Source of the DNA: Paraprevotella sp.
GTDB taxonomy: Bacteria; Bacteroidota; Bacteroidia; Bacteroidales; Bacteroidaceae
Assembly: GCA_021205005.1 (NCBI GenBank)
Contig: JAJPYK010000122.1
Span: 1-5,216, forward strand
DNA length: 5,216 nucleotides
Direction: 5' to 3'
Part shown: positions 1 to 5,216 of the stretch, one piece after another
Layout of the letters: every line of letters starts with the position of its first letter
Position numbering within the stretch: the stretch's first letter is position 1
Translations under genes and position numbers: made by a program
The notes under the pieces: model-generated
What the model saw: the letters and a program-made list of their open reading frames with translations, nothing else
The model's database searches: none
What the model was told of the DNA's origin: nothing

Positions 1-61
1 ATGTAGTGCTTTTTTTCGTATGATGAATGGCTTTTCAAAGCTTCGTGTCGCTTCACAGTGA

Positions 62-94
62 CAAAAGTACTATTTTTATATTTATTTTAGCAAC
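62..94 (-). promoter_or_regulatory. Bacteroides-type primary sigma factor promoter for a gene left of the window
   Basis: On the minus strand, TACTTTTG at 69-62 matches the Bacteroides -7 consensus TAnnTTTG exactly. GTTG at 94-91 matches three of four bases of the -33 TTTG element, with a 21-nt AT-rich spacer (90-70), within the known 19-22 range. The start of transcription would fall near 57-53. No open reading frame begins in the remaining bases down to position 1, so the gene it serves lies outside the window after a leader of at least about 50 nt. It sits just beyond the guaD terminator, as expected for a new transcription unit. Confidence 0.62.
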
Positions 95-123
95 GAAAAC
101 GGGATAAACCTTGGCAAGAAATG

Positions 124-175
124 AAAAAAATAGTGGAAAGTCTGTTTTCCGGCCAAAGCCGACGGACTTTCCACT
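124..175 (-). terminator. Intrinsic (Rho-independent) terminator of the tamB-guaD unit
   Basis: A perfect 11-bp inverted repeat, AGTGGAAAGTC at 132-142 and GACTTTCCACT at 165-175, encloses a 22-nt loop that can form a smaller CGGC/GCCG hairpin (150-153 with 158-161). Read leftwards, the stem is followed after one A by seven T residues (130-124), the usual U-tract. It begins 35 nt after the guaD stop. Read rightwards there is no T-tract, so it should act mainly on leftward transcription. Confidence 0.92.
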
Positions 176-209
176 GTAAACGAGGCGGGTATTTGCCCCT
201 TGTGCTGTG

Positions 210-677
210 CTAATACTTTGTTTTTTCTTCCGTGTCGCGCCATAGGTTGAAAGCGGCTATGGCTTCTTCCGGAAGCAATTCTTCCATGGCCTTTTTCCGA
301 TTTTCCCGCGGCAGGGCCAGTTCTTCGTAGATAAATGAATCGTCGAAGCCGATGGCTGCCGCGTCGTCTTTGTCGTTACCGTAGTAGATCTTGTCGAGAT
401 GCGCCCAATAGATGGCGCCGAGGCACATCGGGCACGGCTCGCAATAGGTGTAGATCTAGCATCCGCTCAGGTCGAATGTATTCAGTCGCCGGCAGGCCTC
501 GCGGATGGCGCTGACTTCAGCATGTGCGGTGGGATCATGTTGCGCGGTTACGCGGTTCACTCCGGTGGCGATGATTTCGTTGCCGCGTGCGATTACGGCT
601 CCGAAAGGGCCTCCTCCGTTTTTTACGTTCTCAATAGAAAGCTCGATGGCTTTCTGCATGAATTCTTTTTTTCCCAT
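210..677 (-). pseudogene. guaD: Guanine deaminase (CDA-fold, zinc-dependent) interrupted by an in-frame amber codon
   Basis: Intact, this enzyme would hydrolyse guanine to xanthine and ammonia in cytosolic purine salvage. The frame runs from ATG at 677 to TAG at 212-210, 155 codons before the stop, matching the roughly 156 residues of Bacillus subtilis GuaD. A TAG at 458-456 interrupts it at codon 74. Before it lie GGGPFGAVIA (residues 21-30) and TAHAE with zinc ligand His52 and catalytic Glu54. After it, in the same frame, come YCEPCPMCLGAIYWA with zinc ligands Cys82 and Cys85, GFDDSFIY with the substrate-binding Asp113, and a C-terminal Tyr155, a position known to complete the partner subunit's active site in this family. 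Termination at codon 74 leaves 73 residues lacking both zinc cysteines, so no activity is expected. Reinitiation at Met84 (428) would give 72 residues lacking His52 and Cys82. A single base change (for example GAG or CAG to TAG) explains the break; no frameshift is present. The gene lies 51 nt after tamB, probably cotranscribed. Related tRNA adenosine deaminases are less likely given GFDDSFIY and the terminal Tyr. Confidence 0.9.
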
Positions 678-728
678 ATAGTTTCTTATTTAATAAATGA
701 ATATGATTCGTCGTGACATCGCCCTGCA
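678..728 (-). other. tamB-guaD intergenic spacer, no promoter seen
   Basis: The 51 bases between the tamB stop and the guaD ATG hold no TAnnTTTG box and no terminator-like hairpin with a T-tract in the leftward direction. The bases just before the guaD ATG are A/T-rich (AATAAGAAACTAT), typical of Bacteroidetes translation-initiation regions, which lack a strong Shine-Dalgarno sequence. This favours cotranscription of guaD with tamB. Confidence 0.55.
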
Positions 729-3700
729 TCATTTGTCGCTGCGGTTCTTTTTGGGGATGAAGGTCCGGAAAATGTTTTTCCATGTGTTGAAATCGCGTTT
801 CAGTCCGATGCCGATACCTTGGGTGGTCAGGGACGTTTTGGTGAAATACCGGTCGTTGGTCTTGCTGTAAGCTTTCAGACTTACGTTTCCGTTTTTGGTC
901 AACAGCCATTGCAGGTCGAAGTCTCCGATGAAGTTGCTCGACGAGGTTGCATTGTTGTCCCGATACCCGAAGTTCCCGTTAATGAGGAGTCTGTTGTTGA
1001 GCAGACGTCCCGAGAGCAGGCCTTCCACATCCATGTCGCTCCATCCCGTGTCGCCTGTACTCAGGTTCGTTCCGATGTTCCAGTTGCTGTTGTTGCCCAG
1101 CAGCGAGGATAACATTTGGTTGAGCTGTCCGCTCAGGGTAGAGGAGAGTAGCGATTTCATGGCTACGGAAGATTGACTTTGTTCGGAGTTGCTGTAATCG
1201 TAAGTATAGAAACGTCCGATACCGAGAAGGTAGATGACCTGCATGTTCTTTTCCTCTTCCGTGCTGATGAGGCTTCTGACCATCTGTTTTTCATCTTCGT
1301 TCACGTTGGGTAGGTCGAAGTCGAAGCTGATTTGCGGCGATTGTGCTTTTCCGCCGATGTTCATCAGGCAGTTTACGCGTACGTTGTTCTGGCTGAACGT
1401 GGATCGGGCACTCAAGTCGTTCAGCGACACGGAGGGAACGGTGTAGACGGCTTGCAGGTTGAGGTCGGCCTGGGTAGGTACGCATCCGAACGTGATGGTG
1501 CCTCCGGATTTGAAGATGAAGTCTTTGCGGATGACATCTTGCAATGAGAGTTTGTAAAGACCATGGTCTATGGTGTAAGTGCCGTACATGTCGAAGTCTC
1601 CCTTGTTGTAGTAGTTGGCTCGGATGTTTCCGTGTCCGTTCAGGGATATGTAGTCGCCGGATTTCGGATCCATGAGTATTTTCATGGTGGCTTCCGGTGT
1701 GAGATTGAGGTGGAAGTTGATCCGTATGTCCGATTCCGGTTCGGATTGCGCGGCCAAGGGGGCGGACGAATGATGGTCGTCCGTACTGTCTTTGCAGGTT
1801 TTGTAGGTGATGAACTGATGGTCGGTCAACGTGGTGGGAGACGATAAGTTGTAGGTGAACAGGGTGTTTCCTTCGGGGGTGGCGTTGATGTCTACGTTCA
1901 GGTTGCCCGGTTGTCCGCGGAACGTGACGCGTCCGGTGGCGTAGGCCGTACCGCAGAACACGTTGTCGCCGAAGTCTTTCACGTCGTAACCCAGTATGTT
2001 GTGTGCGTCGATGTTGAAGTCGTAGCGCATGTTGGAGAGATTGGTGTGCCGGAGCACCCCATTGACCACGGCATAGTGCCCCTGATTGCCCGGCGTTCCC
2101 TTGCGGTCGTAGATCACGGCGTTGCGGAAATAGATGTTGTCCGGCCTCAGGATGACGGAATCATTGAGGAGCCGGTACTCCACGCCCGTTGCATTGATTT
2201 TCGTATGGCCCTCGCTAACCAGCATGTCTCCTTCTATATTGATGCCCTTGAACGGACCGAATACGCGTGTCCATCCCGATCCCCGTCCTTGCAGGTCGGT
2301 GAAGATGCCTTCCGTGTAGCGGTTCAGGAAAGAAAGGTCGATGTTTTCGGTTCGTATCATCAGGTCGATACCTCCCCGTGGCGGCGCTCCCAATTTGACG
2401 TTGCCGTCTACTTGTGTCGTACTGTTATGGGTCGGGTCTGTACTGTTGCTGTGGATATAAATGGCGTTTTGTTCTTTCCCCCATCCGCCTTTCAGTTCGG
2501 TTGTCCCCAGATAGCCTCCATTGAACGTGAAGTTCTGAATGTGCAAGAAAGCTTCTATCGAGGGACTTTTCATCAGATTGGTGGCGTATACATGGCCTGT
2601 GGCCAGTCCGGTGAAGTCCACGGGATGGAAGTCGATGATGTTGAAGATGTATTCCAAATTGATGTCTTTCAGGTCGGCGGTCAACGAGTCTTTCTCGTGT
2701 GCGGACATGTTGCCGTCCAGGATCAGGTGCCGGTCGTTCTGTTCTATCATGAAACGCCTTATGCTGGCGATGCCCGGTGCGGCATGGATATGTGAGGCAT
2801 GCACGTTCCATACGGAATCATTGACGATGATGCTTGAGGGATGAATGTCGATGTCGGTCAGCATCTTTTTCTCTTCATTCTGCGTGAAACGGGTGTCGGC
2901 CGAGAGGGAACCCCGATAGATTTTGGCGGCATGGTTCATCCACGTCAGTCCGGTGTAGACATTGTCTTGGGCGGCTCTGGCCTGCAAATTGAAGTCTACG
3001 GGAGCGTTTCCGATTTGTTTCTGAAACGATAGGACGCAGGCGATGGAATCTTGGACATGTCCGGCTATGAGGTCGATGTGGCGGAGTTGCTGTCCGTTGT
3101 AGGTCAGTGAAGGTATGGATGCATTGAAATCAAATGCATCGGTACGGCTGTTGAAATATCCGTTGATGTTTCCCTGTCCTTCCATTTGCAGGGGGATGTC
3201 GAAGATTTTTTCCAGCGGTTCGGTACTGTTGATGTCCATGTACAGCGCGACTTCGTCCGTATGGTCGGATTTAAGGCCGGGTTCCTTGACGAAAGTCGGT
3301 ATGTAGCGATGGAGCATCTTTTTGCTGTGTGCGATGAGCGTGCCGAATTTGAAGCTTCCTTCCATTTCTGCATGGAGGAAGTCACTGTGTAACGTGATCC
3401 TCCGTCGTCCGTCTTCGGTTCTTGACTTTACGGTGACCGGTCCGATGACGTAGTTTTCTTTGTCCGTGGACATTTGAAAGTCGGTCAGGTTGACGATGCC
3501 TTTAATGTCTTCGATGTCTTTTCCGCTGAAGTCGGCCTGAACTTCCGCCCGAAACGTCTTGCCTTCGTGGCGTGATGTCATCAGGAGGGCATGCGGATTG
3601 AAATGATCTATCGACATTTTGGCCTTGATGTAAGGCGAGGAAGACAGGATGTTGAATGTCCCTAAGGCCGAAAAAACAATGTTGGGGTCGTTGATGCCGA

Positions 3701-5126
3701 TAAAGCCGTCGAACGTCCCTTTCTTGTAATTCATGTCAAGCGCAATGTCGTGGTATTCATAATGATCGTAGCCCAGTTGCAGGATATCTCCTTTGACTGA
3801 AATGGCGGGGTAGCCGTCTTGGTGAAGGTATCCGTTGCAAGACAGATCGAATGCTGCTGTGCCGAGATGGTCCTCGTTCCCGATGATCGTCCCGAGCATG
3901 AGACCCGTCGTGCGGACGTCGGCCTTGATGCGGTTTTTGTGAGTCAGGTTCCCGGATACGACCAATGCGCCCGCATCGGTTTTCAAATCGAATTGTCCTT
4001 CTATATATTGCGGTCGGTATGAGATGTGCCCTGCGGTTTGCAATGAACCTATGGCGAGCAAGTAGGACGCTTCTTTCCTTTGCTGGTTTTGCAGCCATTC
4101 CGAGAGCTGGGCCATTCCGATGCGGTTTATGTTTAGTTCCTGAATGTCGGCGTTGATCATAAGTGGGGAGGATTTGTCCGGTAGACCAATGTTCAGCGGG
4201 ACTTTGAGCGTGATACTTCTGTCGTTTGTCCGGATCGAAAGGCGGTCGACGCGGATATGCTTGAGATTGCCGTCTACATGGGCGTCTATATACAATGGAT
4301 GGAGGTTCGTAAACTTCCCGGTCTGTTTGAGCGGCGGACAAAAAGGAACAAGATCGGGCAGGGTTAGTTTCCCCTCGCTGATGCGGCCTTGGAAGCTCAG
4401 CTTTTCGTATTTCCCTTTTCCGACAGGAGCATTGTCCGAGTCGGCATAATCCAATACGATGGGTTGGAAGGCCAAGCGTGAGCGCGGCAGTTCTACAACG
4501 AAATCCTTTAGTTCGGCTGATTGGCGGTTGGCCGTGAGTTTGAAAGCGAGCTGTTTCAGTACGAAGCCCGAATGTTCTTCGAAACCGAGCTTTTTGACAT
4601 TGACGTTCAGTGTGTCTTGTGTGTAGCATTTTAAGGCCACGGTAGCACTTACTTTGTCCAGTATGAGATGGGACGTGTTGAAGCGTCCTGGGGTATACGG
4701 TTTGTATTGTTGATTCCAGGCAATCTTTCCTCTTCGGATCAGGACAGAATTGATCCTTAAGTTTGGATTTGCCGGTTTATCTGAATGGCCGGAGAAAGCT
4801 TGGAGAAGAAAATTGAAATTGGGTTTTTCGGTTTCTGTTTTCTGGTAGAAATCCATTTCGAATCCGTAGATCTGTATGTTCGAAATGGATATTTTCCCTT
4901 GTAAAATATGAAGCAGTTCCATCTTGGCCGAAAGGCGGGTCGCTTTCAGCAGGTCTTTTCCAGCCTGATCTTTCAGGTCCACGTCATCGAGTATGATCCG
5001 GTTGAAGTAGCCGAAATCGACTTTTCCGATGGTGAGTTGCGTATGCAGAAGGGTTTCCAATTCCTCTGTGAGGACGGACGTAACTTCTCTCTGTACTGCC
5101 GGAATATGCAGCAATACAACCGACAA
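729..5126 (-). CDS. tamB: TamB-family translocation/assembly module protein (AsmA-like, DUF490 C-terminal domain)
   Basis: This is a very large envelope protein of 1465 residues counted from a TTG at 5126, ending at a TGA at 731-729. The family is known to be anchored in the inner membrane, to cross the periplasm as a long beta-rich groove, and to cooperate with an Omp85 outer-membrane protein in envelope assembly or lipid transport. Visible support: the start LLHIPAVQREV resembles the end of the TamB signal anchor; the next several hundred residues are AsmA-like, with alternating hydrophobic beta-strand patterns (LHTQLTIGKVDFGYFNRI, GKISISNIQIYGFEMDF). A Ser/Asp/His-rich linker lies near residues 1105-1135. 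The TamB C-terminal domain covers roughly the last 350 residues, with hallmarks NYYNKGDFDMYGTYTID, FKSGGTITF, DFDLP and VIYLLGIGRF, and a closing FGYRD...GDFDLQWLL segment. The frame is intact throughout. The TTG start would remove the membrane anchor, so the real start is probably upstream near 5186 (separate entry). guaD follows 51 nt downstream on the same strand. The family call is firm; the start is not. Confidence 0.93.
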   Translation of the reverse strand: MSVVLLHIPAVQREVTSVLTEELETLLHTQLTIGKVDFGYFNRIILDDVDLKDQAGKDLLKATRLSAKMELLHILQGKISISNIQIYGFEMDFYQKTETEKPNFNFLLQAFSGHSDKPANPNLRINSVLIRRGKIAWNQQYKPYTPGRFNTSHLILDKVSATVALKCYTQDTLNVNVKKLGFEEHSGFVLKQLAFKLTANRQSAELKDFVVELPRSRLAFQPIVLDYADSDNAPVGKGKYEKLSFQGRISEGKLTLPDLVPFCPPLKQTGKFTNLHPLYIDAHVDGNLKHIRVDRLSIRTNDRSITLKVPLNIGLPDKSSPLMINADIQELNINRIGMAQLSEWLQNQQRKEASYLLAIGSLQTAGHISYRPQYIEGQFDLKTDAGALVVSGNLTHKNRIKADVRTTGLMLGTIIGNEDHLGTAAFDLSCNGYLHQDGYPAISVKGDILQLGYDHYEYHDIALDMNYKKGTFDGFIGINDPNIVFSALGTFNILSSSPYIKAKMSIDHFNPHALLMTSRHEGKTFRAEVQADFSGKDIEDIKGIVNLTDFQMSTDKENYVIGPVTVKSRTEDGRRRITLHSDFLHAEMEGSFKFGTLIAHSKKMLHRYIPTFVKEPGLKSDHTDEVALYMDINSTEPLEKIFDIPLQMEGQGNINGYFNSRTDAFDFNASIPSLTYNGQQLRHIDLIAGHVQDSIACVLSFQKQIGNAPVDFNLQARAAQDNVYTGLTWMNHAAKIYRGSLSADTRFTQNEEKKMLTDIDIHPSSIIVNDSVWNVHASHIHAAPGIASIRRFMIEQNDRHLILDGNMSAHEKDSLTADLKDINLEYIFNIIDFHPVDFTGLATGHVYATNLMKSPSIEAFLHIQNFTFNGGYLGTTELKGGWGKEQNAIYIHSNSTDPTHNSTTQVDGNVKLGAPPRGGIDLMIRTENIDLSFLNRYTEGIFTDLQGRGSGWTRVFGPFKGINIEGDMLVSEGHTKINATGVEYRLLNDSVILRPDNIYFRNAVIYDRKGTPGNQGHYAVVNGVLRHTNLSNMRYDFNIDAHNILGYDVKDFGDNVFCGTAYATGRVTFRGQPGNLNVDINATPEGNTLFTYNLSSPTTLTDHQFITYKTCKDSTDDHHSSAPLAAQSEPESDIRINFHLNLTPEATMKILMDPKSGDYISLNGHGNIRANYYNKGDFDMYGTYTIDHGLYKLSLQDVIRKDFIFKSGGTITFGCVPTQADLNLQAVYTVPSVSLNDLSARSTFSQNNVRVNCLMNIGGKAQSPQISFDFDLPNVNEDEKQMVRSLISTEEEKNMQVIYLLGIGRFYTYDYSNSEQSQSSVAMKSLLSSTLSGQLNQMLSSLLGNNSNWNIGTNLSTGDTGWSDMDVEGLLSGRLLNNRLLINGNFGYRDNNATSSSNFIGDFDLQWLLTKNGNVSLKAYSKTNDRYFTKTSLTTQGIGIGLKRDFNTWKNIFRTFIPKKNRSDK

Positions 5127-5186
5127 CAGGTAAACGCAGGCGATGCAGCCTGCGATGCCTCGGAATATTTTTCTTAATCGTTTTAT
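5127..5186 (-). other. tamB: Probable N-terminal extension of tamB encoding its membrane anchor (non-canonical ATA at the expected start)
   Basis: The tamB frame stays open upstream of the TTG at 5126 as far as a TAA close to the right edge. The extra 20 codons from 5186 read IKRLRKIFRGIAGCIACVYL and run straight into LSVVLLHIPAVQ. This is a basic cytoplasmic patch (KRLRK, R) followed by a hydrophobic stretch ending at a conserved-looking IP-VQ, which is the expected signal anchor of a TamB protein. The full product would be about 1485 residues. There is no ATG, GTG or TTG in frame between the TAA and 5126; the codon before AAACGA, where a start is expected, is ATA. An AGGA lies four bases upstream of it (5194-5191), although Bacteroidetes depend little on Shine-Dalgarno sequences. 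That this segment is translated is inferred from the protein architecture. The initiation codon is unresolved: AUA initiation, a mutation, or a base error. Confidence 0.66.
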
Positions 5187-5205
5187 AGGATCCTGATTTG
5201 AACAA

Positions 5206-5213
5206 CAAAATTA
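5206..5213 (-). promoter_or_regulatory. Putative -7 promoter element for tamB
   Basis: On the minus strand, TAATTTTG at 5213-5206 matches the Bacteroides TAnnTTTG -7 consensus exactly. The -33 element, if present, lies beyond the right edge. Transcription would start near 5201-5198, giving a leader of only about 13-16 nt to the ATA at 5186, or about 75 nt to the TTG at 5126. Its place directly upstream of tamB supports it, but an eight-base match alone is modest evidence. Confidence 0.45.
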
Positions 5214-5216
5214 CTA

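Noticed and set aside
1..6. ATG-TAG start-stop pair at the left edge
   Set aside because: This is a chance six-base occurrence on the strand opposite to the predicted promoter, with no supporting signals.
210..428. A separate 72-residue gene starting MCLGAIYWAH
   Set aside because: It is the C-terminal half of guaD beginning inside the PCxxC motif. It lacks His52 and Cys82 and cannot form the zinc site alone.
456..458. Genetic-code change (TAG as sense, as in some gut phages, or pyrrolysine)
   Set aside because: The same gene ends naturally at TAG just after the conserved C-terminal Tyr, no phage genes are present, and pyrrolysine insertion is not expected in a guanine deaminase of Bacteroidales.
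451..458. TAGATCTA palindrome overlapping the amber codon as a possible insertion or recombination scar
   Set aside because: The reading frame and codon count are unchanged on both sides and no flanking duplication is visible, so a simple substitution explains the site.
399..716. Plus-strand 105-codon frame opposite guaD
   Set aside because: It is antisense to the conserved deaminase motifs and shows no independent coding evidence.
631..909. Minus-strand 92-codon frame bridging the end of tamB and the start of guaD
   Set aside because: It overlaps the conserved tamB C-terminus and the guaD start in another frame, and its highly basic low-complexity translation has no recognisable features.
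1911..2795. Plus-strand open frame of 294 codons lying opposite tamB
   Set aside because: It is fully antisense to the well-supported tamB frame, its Val/Asp/Glu-rich translation matches no family I recognise, and no promoter or initiation region is visible. It is best explained as a codon-composition shadow.
3757..4629. Minus-strand open frame of 290 codons in a second frame inside tamB
   Set aside because: It is out of frame with tamB and rich in Arg, His, Pro and Gln with no domain pattern. The tamB frame across the same bases shows continuous AsmA-like beta-strand sequence.

Overview
The window looks like chromosomal DNA from a member of the Bacteroidales, probably Bacteroidaceae. Two things point there: the long gene resembles the Bacteroidetes form of TamB, and both ends carry elements matching the Bacteroides promoter consensus (-7 TAnnTTTG, -33 TTTG-like). 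Species cannot be named from sequence alone. No RNA gene, CRISPR array, mobile element or phage gene was seen.

All recognisable genes run leftwards (minus strand). Reading from the right edge in the direction of transcription: a -7 promoter box at 5213-5206; a very large tamB gene (to 729) filling about 85% of the window; a 51-nt gap with no visible promoter; a guanine deaminase gene (guaD, 677-210) broken by one in-frame amber codon at 458-456; a strong intrinsic terminator (175-124); and a second Bacteroides-type promoter (94-62) that would drive another leftward gene lying outside the window. tamB and guaD therefore look like one two-gene transcription unit that ends before the next promoter.

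TamB is an inner-membrane-anchored, periplasm-spanning AsmA-like protein that in other bacteria works with an outer-membrane Omp85 protein (TamA, or TamL in Bacteroidetes) in envelope biogenesis. No such partner is present here. GuaD is a cytosolic purine-salvage enzyme. No functional link between the two is evident beyond shared transcription.

The two most notable points are single-base problems. The guaD amber codon separates the zinc histidine from the two zinc cysteines, so the product should be dead unless the codon is suppressed. tamB has no ATG, GTG or TTG in frame before its membrane anchor; the codon where a start is expected reads ATA. Both could be sequencing or assembly errors, or real mutations. 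I found no evidence for a new biological system in this window.
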